Positions 15,508-25,065 of a DNA stretch of 64,000 bases are shown here, one piece after another. This stretch comes from Radiobacillus deserti (lineage in GTDB: Bacteria; Bacillota; Bacilli; Bacillales; Amphibacillaceae): contig NZ_CP041666.1 in assembly GCF_007301515.1 (NCBI RefSeq), positions 1,674,001-1,738,000 on the forward strand, given 5' to 3'. Both the position numbers and the translations under genes were made by a program. Position 1 is the first letter of the stretch; each line of letters opens with the position of its first letter. The notes under the pieces were generated by a model that searched no databases, was not told the DNA's origin, and saw nothing but the letters and a program-made list of their open reading frames with translations.

Positions 15508-16002
15508 ATGTTTTGGGCAATTGCATCAACAGTCGTAGGCGCTGCCATGGCAACATCCATGATATTTGTTCGTTTGAAAGCCTCTAAAAAGCCGACAAAT
15601 GCAGTGCGAATTATATTACCTCCACTCTTTATGAGTACTGGCGCATTTATGTTTGTTGTTCCAATGTTCCGAGTAGAGTGGTCACAAGTATTAGAAGCTA
15701 TTTGTGTTGGGGTCTTATTTTCTATTTTATTGATTCGATCCTCCCAATTCCAAATTAAAGATAATGATATTTATCTAGTTCCGTCTAAACAATTTGCCTT
15801 TATCTTAATTGGATTATTAATTGTTCGTATTATTTTAAAGTTAATCGTTGGACATACAATATCCGTTGGAGAGACAAGTGGCATGTTTTTTTTACTAGCT
15901 TTCGGAATGATTGTATCTTGGAGAATAGCGATGCTCGTGAAGTATTCTAGGATTAAAAAAACATTAGATAAATCAAAGCAAAAAATACCACTATCTGATT
16001 AA
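15508..16002 (+). CDS. ccdC: Cytochrome c biogenesis protein CcdC (YneJ)
   Basis: A 164-residue integral membrane protein with about five helices and the CcdC signature RLKASKKPTNAVRIILPPLFMSTGA, followed by FQIKDNDIYLVPSKQFA. CcdC is co-encoded with CcdA and influences cytochrome c maturation, but its exact role is unclear. It follows yneI by 26 bp and ends at a strong bidirectional terminator shared with yneK. Confidence 0.92.
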   Translation: MFWAIASTVVGAAMATSMIFVRLKASKKPTNAVRIILPPLFMSTGAFMFVVPMFRVEWSQVLEAICVGVLFSILLIRSSQFQIKDNDIYLVPSKQFAFILIGLLIVRIILKLIVGHTISVGETSGMFFLLAFGMIVSWRIAMLVKYSRIKKTLDKSKQKIPLSD

Positions 16003-16026
16003 TAATATCAGATAGTGGTATTTTTT
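15982..16026. terminator. Bidirectional terminator between ccdC and yneK
   Basis: A perfect 15-bp core stem (ATACCACTATCTGAT and its complement), extended by A/T runs on both sides, closes a short loop near 16000-16006. It can serve both convergent genes. Confidence 0.92.
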
Positions 16027-16032
16027 GGGACG

Positions 16033-16458
16033 TTATTCAAATAATGCTTGGTAAGGCGCAATGTCGATATTTCTTTCTTTCAATTTTTTAATTAAAAACT
16101 TATGATCACGCTTTGGCGTTGCTCGTATATAGCCTTCAATCAATATATCCTGTGTAATCGTTTTTGTTTTCTTTTGTAAGGCAATTTCTCCAATTTTGCC
16201 AGCAATCTTTTGTTTTGCTACATCACGAAACAATTCTGGAACTGGGGAGACTAAATCCTCTAGTAATGTCAACTCATTTTTCCCCCACATGTGTCTCGTC
16301 TTTTCTATGTAATATTCTTCCCAGTCAATGATGGACTTGCCGTCTTCTTTAGGGAGTCGTTTTAAGAACTTGCGAAACATAAAGAATCCACCGATAGACA
16401 TAAATGTAATAAGAATGAAAACCCATCCTAATATAAAAAACCCGAAACCAGTTGACAT
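16033..16458 (-). CDS. yneK: DUF2621 membrane protein YneK
   Basis: A 141-residue protein with one N-terminal membrane span (GFGFFILGWVFILITFMSIGGFFMF) and a soluble domain with WEEYYIEKTRHMWGKNELTLLEDLVSPVPELFR, typical of DUF2621/YneK. I chose the ATG at 16458 because AAGGTGA lies just upstream; eight more in-frame codons precede it. In B. subtilis yneK has the same orientation, convergent with ccdC. Function unknown. Confidence 0.88.
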   Translation of the reverse strand: MSTGFGFFILGWVFILITFMSIGGFFMFRKFLKRLPKEDGKSIIDWEEYYIEKTRHMWGKNELTLLEDLVSPVPELFRDVAKQKIAGKIGEIALQKKTKTITQDILIEGYIRATPKRDHKFLIKKLKERNIDIAPYQALFE

Positions 16459-16667
16459 TTCTTCACCTTCTTTATTTAACATTCTGCATTCAACTATGGC
16501 TTCTCGTAGTAAAAATAACTTATATCACTAGTATTATAGGACGATAATTTAGAATTTACAAGGCAAAAACAAGGAGAGGAATATCGAACACTGTCATTTT
16601 TTGTTGAATAACTTTGCAGATAGGAATACAATAGGAGTATAAAGTTGTAGAATGAGGGGGGAGAATG

Positions 16668-17789
16668 ATGTTCTCCAGTGAGAATCTTAATCATCTGAAT
16701 TCAGAACATAGTGAGCAACAGTCGAATAATGTAGCTAAATTTACATATCTATCAACTCTCCCAGAACATTTCTCAGCTTGGGTAGATCAACATGGCTTTG
16801 ATGTTATTTCGGTGGTTGATTTAGAAGGACATTTTGTTTATATATCCAAATCAATCTCCCAAGTTCTCGGATATTCTCCTGAAGAGCTAATAGGTGATTT
16901 AGTTTTTAACTATGTATCGCCATCTGAGCATGAAGAAATTCGATCGAAACTTCCTTTGAAACAGGAAGCTTCTAACCGTTTTTATGCAAGTATTCGAAAT
17001 CATGCAGGGAAATATGTTTGGATGGAAGTAATAATAGCGCGTTTACTGGATAAGGAAAAGCATGTCGATTTATATGTAAGCGTCCTCCGAGATATTACGG
17101 ACAAGAAAGAAGCGGAGGAAATGATGATTCGTTCGGAAAAGATGTCTGTTTCTGGACAATTGGCTGCAGGAATTGCACATGAAATTAGAAATCCGTTAAC
17201 ATCATTAAAAGGATTTGTAAAGCTACTCCAGACTGGCCATGAAAGAAAAGAAGATTATTTTAAAATTATGATAGAAGAGATTGAAAAAATAGAGAACATT
17301 ACATCCGAGCTGTTGTTTGTTGCCAAACCAATGACGGATGACCGAAATGAAGTGCGTTTGTCTGATATGATTGCGGATGTCAGTACGCTGTTACAACCTC
17401 AAGCTAACTTGAAGAGAATCGACCTTCAAGTGGAGATGATAGAAGATCCTCTTTTATACTGTGACAAGTCACAATTGAAACAAGTATTTATAAACTTAAT
17501 CAAAAATGCGATTGAAGCAATGGACCAAGCTGGTGTTATCCGTATTAAAGCTCATACTAATGCGGATAAATGCCATATTGATTTTGTTGATGAAGGTCCG
17601 GGTATTCCTTTAAGTATTATGCACAAAGTAAAGGAACCCTTTTTTACTACAAAAAAAGAGGGTACTGGTTTAGGACTAATGATATGTAACCAAATATTAG
17701 AGCATCATCATGGAAGTCTTTCTATATTCCAAAATACCGAAAAAAGTGGAACCACATTCCGAGTTTCACTTCCACTTCCTCTTCAATAG
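16668..17789 (+). CDS. Cytoplasmic PAS sensor histidine kinase, sporulation-kinase (KinA/KinE) type
   Basis: The 373-residue protein has no membrane span. A PAS domain (about residues 40-150: DVISVVDLEGHFVYIS to DITDKKEAEE) is followed by the dimerisation helix with phospho-acceptor His171 in AAGIAHEIRNPLTSLKGF. This H-box is typical of Bacillus kinases that feed Spo0F. The HATPase_c domain carries KQVFINLIKNAIEAM, DEGPGIP and GTGLGLMI. No response regulator gene adjoins, again like the phosphorelay kinases. The start is probably the second of two adjacent ATGs (16668), 6 bases after G6. It sits between yneK and sspP, where B. subtilis has cotM. Spo0F as partner is inferred from the H-box only. 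Confidence 0.88.
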   Translation: MFSSENLNHLNSEHSEQQSNNVAKFTYLSTLPEHFSAWVDQHGFDVISVVDLEGHFVYISKSISQVLGYSPEELIGDLVFNYVSPSEHEEIRSKLPLKQEASNRFYASIRNHAGKYVWMEVIIARLLDKEKHVDLYVSVLRDITDKKEAEEMMIRSEKMSVSGQLAAGIAHEIRNPLTSLKGFVKLLQTGHERKEDYFKIMIEEIEKIENITSELLFVAKPMTDDRNEVRLSDMIADVSTLLQPQANLKRIDLQVEMIEDPLLYCDKSQLKQVFINLIKNAIEAMDQAGVIRIKAHTNADKCHIDFVDEGPGIPLSIMHKVKEPFFTTKKEGTGLGLMICNQILEHHHGSLSIFQNTEKSGTTFRVSLPLPLQ

Positions 17790-17792
17790 GAT

Positions 17793-17832
17793 AGCAGAGC
17801 AACCTCGAAAAGGAGGTTACTCTGCTTTTTTA
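17793..17832 (+). terminator. Terminator after the PAS kinase
   Basis: AGCAGAG-AACCTC pairs with GAGGTT-CTCTGCT (17793-17826, one bulge) and is followed by TTTTTT. Confidence 0.88.
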
Positions 17833-17946
17833 TTAAAGACTCTGAGTACCAGCTTTATTTTGTCTGCTGTGCTGTCTGTTTTTCACTTTTTTGGATCCAC
17901 TTAGAGGCTCTGGTTGTCCGCCTTTATCTTGTTTCTTTTTAGACAT
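17833..17946 (-). CDS. sspP: Small acid-soluble spore protein P (CotL)
   Basis: A 37-residue protein with the diagnostic SspP core GQPEPLSGSKKVKNRQHSRQ, near identical to the B. subtilis protein. The start is the ATG at 17946, preceded by a perfect AAAGGAGG. In the family it is a minor spore-core protein made in the forespore. B. subtilis has sspO directly upstream in the same operon; no sspO can be found between here and citB. Its small size and strong match make the call firm. Confidence 0.9.
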   Translation of the reverse strand: MSKKKQDKGGQPEPLSGSKKVKNRQHSRQNKAGTQSL

Positions 17947-18206
17947 TACAATCCTCCTCCTTTGATAATAGGTTAGGCAAAATTTGTTCTTCCATTCTAG
18001 ATGAATGGATTTTTTAATTTCTACATTTAACAAAGCTATTCATTTTTTGTTCATTTTTCCAAAGAAATATTTGACGTAACATTTTACTTATAAATCGATT
18101 TCATTTAAAATAAATAAATGCAGAGAATGAAAAAGTATCTAGTCGAATCGTTGTGACATGGGGAATGGAGAGACTGGATTGATTAACAAAAGGGGGTAAC
18201 GTAATT

Positions 18207-20913
18207 ATGGCAAAAACGAATGCTTATAATGCGAAAAAGCAGTTTGATTTAAACGGTAAAACGTACAATTACTATCAACTGAAAGCATTAGAAGATGCAG
18301 GATTAGGTAAAGTTTCACGTCTACCTTTTTCTATCCGAATCTTACTTGAATCTTTAGTTAGACAACATGATGGACATGTCATTAAAGACGAACACGTGGA
18401 AAGCCTTACAAATTGGGGCAAAACAGAAGGGGAAGGACGTACCATTTAAGCCTTCTCGTGTAATTTTACAAGATTTCACTGGGGTACCAGCTGTCGTAGA
18501 CCTTGCTTCCTTACGTAAAGCAATGGTAGATATGGGTGGATCTCCTGATAAAATTAATCCGGAAGTGCCGGTTGATTTAGTTATTGACCACTCTGTACAA
18601 GTAGACCGTTATGGTACTGCTGATGCATTACAACGTAATATGGAATTAGAATTTGAGCGTAACGCAGAGCGTTATGAGTTCTTAAACTGGGCACAAAAAG
18701 CATTTGATAACTATCGTGCTGTTCCACCAGCAACTGGTATCGTACACCAAGTGAATTTGGAGTATATTGCGAATGTCGTGCACGCACTTGAAAATGAAAA
18801 CGGTGAATATGATGCATTCCCCGACACACTTGTAGGTACAGATTCTCACACAACGATGATTAACGGTCTTGGCGTTTTAGGTTGGGGTGTTGGTGGTATC
18901 GAGGCGGAAGCCGGAATGCTTGGACAACCTTCTTATTTCCCAGCACCTGAAGTAATTGGGGTTAAGTTTACGGGTAGCTTCCCTAATGGAACAACTGCTA
19001 CAGACTTAGCGTTGAAAGTAACACAAGTTTTGCGTGAGAAAAATGTAGTAGGAAAATTCGTTGAGTACTTCGGACCAGGTCTAAAAGATATGCCGCTTGC
19101 GGATCGTGCAACGATTTCAAACATGGCACCAGAGTACGGAGCAACTTGTGGTTTCTTCCCAGTGGACGAAGAATCCTTAAACTACATGAGACTTACTGGT
19201 CGAAGTGAAGAGCAAATTGCGCTCGTTGAAAAATATTGTAAAGAAAATAATCTATGGTACTCTTCTGATCAACCAGATCCTGAGTTTACAGAGCTTGTTG
19301 AAATTAATCTTTCTGAGCTTGAGCCAAACTTATCTGGTCCGAAGCGTCCACAGGATTTAATTCCACTTTCTAAAATGAAAGAATCGTTTAACAAAGCAAT
19401 CACAGCTCCAGCTGGAAACCAAGGCTTTGGATTGGATGAGAAAGAATTTGATAAAGAAGTAAAAGTAGATCACCCAAGTGGTAAATCATCTGTGATGAAA
19501 ACAGGAGCGGTTGCTATCGCTGCGATCACTTCTTGTACAAACACATCAAACCCTTACGTTATGCTTGGTGCCGGTCTACTTGCGAAAAAAGCGGTAGAAA
19601 AAGGCTTAGAAGTTCCAGCATACGTGAAAACATCTTTAGCGCCTGGTTCAAAAGTAGTTACACGTTACTTGGAAGATTCAGGTCTTATGACTTATTTAGA
19701 TCAATTAGGATTTAACCTAGTAGGGTATGGTTGTACAACATGTATCGGTAACTCTGGTCCTTTATCGGAAGAAATTGAAGAAGCAATCGCGAAGAACGAT
19801 TTAACGGTTTCTTCTGTTCTATCTGGTAACCGTAACTTTGAAGGTCGTATTCATCCATTAGTGAAAGCAAACTATCTTGCTTCACCTCCACTAGTTGTAG
19901 CTTACGCACTTGCGGGAACTGTCGATGTAGACTTGAAAGCAGAACCTATTGGAAAAGATAAAGATGGTAAAGACGTTTACTTCAACGATATCTGGCCATC
20001 TATGGATGAAATCAGACAAGAAGTACAAAAAGTCGTTACACCGGAAATCTTCCGTAAAGAATATGAAAATGTATTTAACTCTAACGAGAAGTGGAATGCG
20101 ATTGAAACAACAGATGAGCCATTATATGCGTGGGATAACGAATCTACGTATATTCAAAACCCACCATTCTTCGAAGGCCTTTCTAAAGAAGCTGGTGAAG
20201 TAAAACCACTAAATGGTCTTCGTATCATTGGGAAGTTTGGCGATTCTGTAACTACGGACCACATTTCTCCTGCTGGAGCAATCGCAAAAGATATGCCTGC
20301 AGGTAAATACTTGCAAGAGAAAAATGTTTCTCCTAGAAACTTTAACTCTTATGGTTCTCGTCGTGGTAACCACGAAGTAATGATGCGTGGTACGTTTGCG
20401 AATATCCGTATTCGTAACCAAATTGCTCCAGGTACAGAAGGTGGATTCACCACTTACTGGCCAACAGAAGAAGTAATGCCTATCTATGATGCAGCAATGA
20501 AATACCAAGAAACCAATACTGGTCTAATGGTTATCGCTGGTAAAGACTATGGAATGGGTAGTTCTCGTGACTGGGCAGCAAAAGGTACGAACTTACTAGG
20601 TATTAAAACGGTTATTGCAGAAAGCTTTGAACGTATTCACCGATCTAATTTAGTTATGATGGGAGTGCTCCCACTTCAGTTCCAAAAAGGAGAAGGAGCA
20701 GAATCTCTAGGGTTAACTGGAAGAGAAACATTTGATATCGAAATCGATGAAAGTGTAAAACCGCATGACTTAGTAAAAGTTAAAGTTACAGACGAAGAAG
20801 GTAATGTAAAAGAATTTAAAGCTATTGCTCGTTTCGATAGTGACGTAGAGATTGATTACTACCGCCATGGTGGTATTTTACAAATGGTATTACGTAATAA
20901 ATTAGCACACTAA
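18207..20913 (+). CDS. citB: Aconitate hydratase CitB, with a frameshift near the 5' end
   Basis: Aconitase interconverts citrate and isocitrate in the TCA cycle; in B. subtilis CitB is also an RNA-binding regulator. The reading frame is broken. The first part (18207-18449) gives the normal N-terminus up to VESLTNWGKTEG and then runs into TAA at 18447. The rest continues in the next frame, from KDVPFKPSRVILQDFTGVP, to 20913. Removing one G from GGGG at 18429-18432 restores a continuous product of about 900 residues. All cluster ligands (SCTNT and GCTTC) and the catalytic segments are downstream and intact. It could be a sequencing error, a real mutation or a pseudogene. The position between sspP and yneN matches B. 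subtilis. Confidence 0.9.
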
Positions 20914-21085
20914 AGGAAGAAAGCAGCCGCTCATGGCTGCTTTTTCTTTGGTTTTGTACTCAACACGGAATCTTTTACAAAAGGTCGCATCCTGATTTTT
21001 CATAATTCTCTTTTCGCATGGTATAATGGATTCTCGAGTTACATATGCTTGTACGAGCGAAAACCACAAGGAGGTAGTCCTTTTC

Positions 21086-21682
21086 ATGTTTAAAAAGATC
21101 ATCGCTGGAACATGTATGCTCGGCTTAGTCATAGCACTTGGATTTACTATATGGAATGCCAATGAGTCTGATGTAAAATCATCCACCAATACGATGCAAG
21201 ATTTGAATAGTCGAGGAGAAGGGGCTGGAATTGTGTCCTCCAATGCACCAGAAGCACTTGCGATTGGTGAACTAACTCCAGATTTCTCTTTAGAAAATCT
21301 GCAAGGGGATACAACCACTCTTTCACAATATCAGGGGAAGCTTGTGTTTTTGAATTTTTGGGCTACGTGGTGTGATTATTGTAAAGAAGAAATGCCAATC
21401 ATGGAAGTCGTTCAAAAAAAATATGAGGAAGATGTTCATATCATTGCATTAAATGCTTTAAATTCGGAGTTAAATGGTGTAGATAAAGTCAAGAATTATA
21501 TTGAACAAGGCGGTTACACATTCGAAGTATTGTTAGATAAAGAAGGTTCTGTTGTTAATCAGTATCAAGTAGTCGGATTACCTACAACCTTTGTCCTTGA
21601 TAAAGAAGGCAAATTAATTGAAACAAAAATGGGACCAATGACGGAAGAATACATGACAAACATCATTAAAGAAAATTTGTAG
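21086..21682 (+). CDS. yneN: Membrane-anchored thioredoxin-like protein YneN (TlpA/ResA type)
   Basis: A 198-residue thiol-disulfide protein with an N-terminal membrane anchor (IIAGTCMLGLVIALGFTIW), facing the cell exterior. The thioredoxin fold starts near APDF-like LTPDFSLENLQG. The active site is WATWCDYCKEEMP, a CxxC with D-Y instead of the more usual P-P or E-P between the cysteines. The cis-proline loop is VVGLPTTFVLD. I chose the ATG at 21086, 10 bases after AAGGAGGT, twenty codons inside the longest frame. CcdA is the likely electron donor by family analogy. Confidence 0.88.
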   Translation: MFKKIIAGTCMLGLVIALGFTIWNANESDVKSSTNTMQDLNSRGEGAGIVSSNAPEALAIGELTPDFSLENLQGDTTTLSQYQGKLVFLNFWATWCDYCKEEMPIMEVVQKKYEEDVHIIALNALNSELNGVDKVKNYIEQGGYTFEVLLDKEGSVVNQYQVVGLPTTFVLDKEGKLIETKMGPMTEEYMTNIIKENL

Positions 21683-21744
21683 AACTAGTTATATTTTTCT
21701 GAAAACGGGTAATCCTTTTACTAATACGAAAGGAGAGGGTTACC

Positions 21745-21876
21745 TTGTCATTTAAAAAGAAACCCATTTTTGAGGAGCTTGTGGAAGAAAATCGGAAACA
21801 AATCTTAAGTGATGTTGAATTGTTAGAAGAAATAGATGAAAAGCTGGAACAGAAGTGGGAAAGCAATAAATCATAA
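21745..21876 (+). CDS. FbpB-family small basic-type protein
   Basis: A short gene starting at TTG (AAAGGAGAGG 6-8 bases upstream) encodes 43 residues: MSFKKKPIFEELVEENRKQ and onward. The pattern F-EELVEEN-(K/R)-Q-(I/L)-L...L-E-I-(D/E)-(E/K)-(K/R)-LE matches the FbpB family of small Fur-regulated proteins thought to help the FsrA small RNA in the iron-sparing response. No Fur box could be recognised upstream, and the protein is more acidic than typical FbpB. The call therefore rests on the helix pattern alone. Confidence 0.55.
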   Translation: MSFKKKPIFEELVEENRKQILSDVELLEEIDEKLEQKWESNKS

Positions 21877-22027
21877 CGATGGAAGCAAAAAAGGAGATCA
21901 GAACTTGTTTTTTCGGTTAAAACTTACAGAAAATTGGTACACGATTTTGGAATAGGTCGATGGAGGAAGCAAATAATAGGAAAGGCTCCTTGATGGGAGC
22001 ATAAATTATTCCTTAGGAGGGCTTACC

Positions 22028-22261
22028 TTGGCATTCCACAATAAACCAAATCCAGATGATCGTTCCGATAATATTGAAAAGCTAAAAAGCAATATTCAGA
22101 ACACGATAGAAAATTTGGAAGAGGCACACGAGTCTATGCGCTTTTCAAATGAGCAAGAAAAGGAAAATATTAGAGCTAAAAATGCGCGCCGTGAGGAGTC
22201 CATTGAAGCCATGAGGAATGAAATTAAAGACGAATATCGTGATCAACATCAAGATCACTAA
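22028..22261 (+). CDS. tlp: Small acid-soluble spore protein Tlp
   Basis: A 77-residue, highly charged helical protein matching Tlp: KPNPDDRSDNIEKL, QNTIENLEEAHESM, KNARREESIEAMRNEI. It is made in the forespore and stored in the spore. Translation starts at TTG with AGGAGGG about 8 bases before. The usual companion sspN was not found upstream. A strong terminator overlaps the stop. Confidence 0.93.
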   Translation: MAFHNKPNPDDRSDNIEKLKSNIQNTIENLEEAHESMRFSNEQEKENIRAKNARREESIEAMRNEIKDEYRDQHQDH

Positions 22262-22296
22262 ACGAACAAGGCCCTTTTAAGGGCCTTGTTCGTTTT
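22261..22296 (+). terminator. Terminator after tlp
   Basis: A perfect 14-bp stem AACGAACAAGGCCC / GGGCCTTGTTCGTT with a six-base loop, followed by TT and A-rich sequence. Confidence 0.88.
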
Positions 22297-22368
22297 ACTT
22301 AAAAGCGATATTGTTCATATAGCTGCAAGACGTATGATAAAATATCGGTATCGGAAGGAGCGGTATTT

Positions 22369-24639
22369 TTGGATAATCATCAAATCAATCAACAATGGTC
22401 CATATATAAGGAAACTCCACCATTATCTGAAGTAGAAGCACTTCGTTTAATTGATACATATAAAAATAATAGTGAAATTTCGGCTGAACAGAAAGCCAAT
22501 GTGTACGGTATGCTCGCATTTTATCGATTAAATCGACATTATGATGAGGATCGGATTACAGAAACCCTATTAGAAGAAGGGAAACAACTGTATCCAGATG
22601 CACCTGTGCTACAGGAATTAAGTAACTTAAAAAAGTACTTTGCTTTCTATGCTAACCTATCCTTTGACGAATTGGAGAATTGGTCTATTAGAGAAACAGA
22701 CTTTGAACCAGCGAAGCTAAAAAAATGTACGGAGCTAAAAGATGTCATTACTACAATTCTGAACAAAGTCGAGCCTATTGAAGAAGATACGGGTACTAGT
22801 AAAAGCCAGCTTTTTGATTTATACAAGAATATGTGCAAGAAATTAACCGATTTACAGGAACTGTTATCAGAAACCATTGAGGAGCTAGAAAACAGAAGAA
22901 GCAATATTTCTGTCTCTTACTTAAATCAATATGTAAAGGATTTAACCCTTTTAAAAGAGAAAATTCCTTATCACTTTCCGAAATCTTTTCAAGCTCCTAA
23001 TCAAAAGAACGCACTTGAAAAAATGGATGACATGGTAGGATTACAAGATGTCAAACAATATGTGAAGCAATATTATCGATATTTGAAATATCAAAAAGAG
23101 CGAAAAGAACTCGGCTTTACGATGGTCGATGAACCTGGTTTACATATGATAATGACTGGAAATCCAGGTACTGGTAAGACAACAATGGCTCGTTTATTAG
23201 CCTCCATTTATTTTGAACTTGGTTTGTTAGAGACGAATAAAGTGATCGAAGTAAACCGTTCTCACTTAGTTGGTTCTTATGTCGGTCAGAGTGAAGAAAA
23301 TACCTTGCAATATGTCAAACAAGCAATCGGTGGCGTGTTGTTCATCGATGAAGCATATAGCTTAAAGCGAGAGGGACAAACCGGTAACGATTATGGGCAA
23401 GCGGTGATTGATACACTAGTTTCTACTATGACAAGTAAGGAATATGAGGGGAAATTTGCAGTTATCTTAGCAGGCTATCCAGAGGAAATGCGGCAATTCT
23501 TGTGGTCAAATCCAGGATTGCGCAGTCGTTTTCCTGAACAGAATCACATGGAATTACCTGATTTCGAAATGAACGAGCTGATTAAAATTGCAGAAGAAAC
23601 TGCATTGCAAAACGATTACTTCTTCACAGAGCAAGCGTTATATACCTTGTATGAGCTCATAGAAAAATCTCGTGTTGATGAAACATTCGGAAATGCGAGA
23701 ACTGTAAGGAACCTTGTGATCAAAGCGATCTTCAAAAAAGGGGCGATGAAGGAAAGCCAATCAGGAGGTCATTGGATTGACCATATGCGTCTCAGTCAAG
23801 AGGACTTACATTTGTTGAACCAAACCAATCAAGACGAGGAGCCTATTCAACAACTTGATGACTTAATCGGATTGACAAATATAAAAGAAGAAGTCAAGAA
23901 ACTATCCTCTTTTGTCCGAGTGCAGCAACAACGAAAAGAAACAGGATTACCGAACGTTCCCATACAGCTTCATGCCGTATTCTCTGGGAATCCAGGTACT
24001 GGAAAAACAACGGTAGCAAATATTTATTCGAAAATTTTAAATGATTGTGGCTTTTTAAAGCGTGGTCATGTAGTTATTGCATCTCGTAGTGATTTAGTAG
24101 CTGGTTATGTCGGACAGACCGCGATGAAAACAAAGCAAAAGGTAAAAGAAGCACTTGGAGGTGTCCTCTTCATTGATGAGGCATATTCCTTATTTCGAGG
24201 CGAAAAGGATTTTGGGAAAGAAGCCATTGATACACTCGTGGATGAAATGACGAAGCATAATGAGAATTTGATTGTAATTTTGGCAGGTTATGAACAGGAA
24301 ATGAAGCAGTTTATTTCTAGTAATCCAGGACTAGAATCTCGTTTTAAAAAGTACCTACAATTTGAGGATTATACGGCGGATGAATTACTAGAGATAACGA
24401 AGTATCATGTGCAAAAGTATGCGTACGAAATCGAGCAAGATGCGTTATCCTATATCCATTCTAAGTATCAAGAGAATCGACCAAGGGGAAATGCCCGATT
24501 CGTTGTAAACCTTGTAGACGAAGCCATTCAATATCAAGCACTTCGAATAGAAGAGCAAGGTATAGGAAAAGGAAAAGACGTAAATAAACTTGTGAAGGAA
24601 GACTTTGAACATGCATGGAGCACATTAAGGAGGGAATAG
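22369..24639 (+). CDS. Double AAA+ ATPase, SpoVK/CbbX type
   Basis: The 756-residue protein has an N-terminal helical region of about 210 residues (possibly TPR-like or coiled coil) and two CbbX/SpoVK-type AAA+ modules. Walker A motifs GNPGTGKTT lie near residues 264 and 540; each is followed by a SYVGQ/GYVGQ pore-loop-like motif and Walker B LFIDEAYSL, and by arginine-finger regions (NPGLRSRF, NPGLESRF). CbbX proteins remodel other proteins (Rubisco in phototrophs); B. subtilis SpoVK is a single-module protein needed for spore maturation. The start is TTG with AAGGAG upstream. The thioesterase gene yneP follows 3 bp after the stop, so they are co-transcribed. Target unknown. Confidence 0.85.
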   Translation: MDNHQINQQWSIYKETPPLSEVEALRLIDTYKNNSEISAEQKANVYGMLAFYRLNRHYDEDRITETLLEEGKQLYPDAPVLQELSNLKKYFAFYANLSFDELENWSIRETDFEPAKLKKCTELKDVITTILNKVEPIEEDTGTSKSQLFDLYKNMCKKLTDLQELLSETIEELENRRSNISVSYLNQYVKDLTLLKEKIPYHFPKSFQAPNQKNALEKMDDMVGLQDVKQYVKQYYRYLKYQKERKELGFTMVDEPGLHMIMTGNPGTGKTTMARLLASIYFELGLLETNKVIEVNRSHLVGSYVGQSEENTLQYVKQAIGGVLFIDEAYSLKREGQTGNDYGQAVIDTLVSTMTSKEYEGKFAVILAGYPEEMRQFLWSNPGLRSRFPEQNHMELPDFEMNELIKIAEETALQNDYFFTEQALYTLYELIEKSRVDETFGNARTVRNLVIKAIFKKGAMKESQSGGHWIDHMRLSQEDLHLLNQTNQDEEPIQQLDDLIGLTNIKEEVKKLSSFVRVQQQRKETGLPNVPIQLHAVFSGNPGTGKTTVANIYSKILNDCGFLKRGHVVIASRSDLVAGYVGQTAMKTKQKVKEALGGVLFIDEAYSLFRGEKDFGKEAIDTLVDEMTKHNENLIVILAGYEQEMKQFISSNPGLESRFKKYLQFEDYTADELLEITKYHVQKYAYEIEQDALSYIHSKYQENRPRGNARFVVNLVDEAIQYQALRIEEQGIGKGKDVNKLVKEDFEHAWSTLRRE

Positions 24640-24642
24640 ACG

Positions 24643-25065
24643 TTGAAAAAAACGAGTACACCAATTAAAGTAAGATACCAAGAAACCGATCAAATGGGTG
24701 TTGTCTATCATGCAAACTATCTTGTCTGGTTTGAAATAGGGCGAACAGACTTTATTGAATCCTTGGGATTTCGATATCATGAAATGGAACAGCAAGGCGT
24801 CGTATCACCTGTTATAGATGCTCAATTATCATTCAAACAGCCAATTCGTTATGGACAAGAGGCATTCGTTGAAACATGGGTTGGAGAATACGATGGACTT
24901 AGAGTGACGTACTATTATGCAATTAAAGATGGCGATGGAAATGTCGCGGTTTCCGGGTCAACCAAACACGTCGTAGTGAAGAAAGATTCGTTCCGACCAG
25001 TGTCTTTACGTCGCAGCTTCCCTGAGTGGGACCAGGCCTATAAACAAGCGTTAGGAGAAGCTTAA
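24643..25065 (+). CDS. yneP: Acyl-CoA thioesterase YneP (hotdog fold)
   Basis: A 140-residue 4-hydroxybenzoyl-CoA thioesterase/YbgC-family protein. The active-site segment VRYQETDQMGVVYHANYLVWFEIGRTDF contains the catalytic aspartate in ETDQMG. The start is TTG with AGGAGGG at a normal distance, 3 bp after the AAA+ gene; yneQ starts directly after its stop. It likely hydrolyses an acyl-CoA in the cytoplasm; the substrate is unknown. Confidence 0.9.
   Translation: MKKTSTPIKVRYQETDQMGVVYHANYLVWFEIGRTDFIESLGFRYHEMEQQGVVSPVIDAQLSFKQPIRYGQEAFVETWVGEYDGLRVTYYYAIKDGDGNVAVSGSTKHVVVKKDSFRPVSLRRSFPEWDQAYKQALGEA

Noticed and set aside
17947..18206. sspO upstream of sspP
   Set aside because: No frame in the gap encodes the SspO pattern; the interval seems to hold only the promoters of sspP and citB.
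18420..18450. Programmed ribosomal frameshift in citB
   Set aside because: No slippery sequence, stimulating structure or family precedent is visible; a one-base indel in a G run explains the break better.
20902..21318. 138-codon minus-strand frame across the citB-yneN junction
   Set aside because: It overlaps the YneN start region on the opposite strand and has neither a recognisable domain nor a ribosome site.
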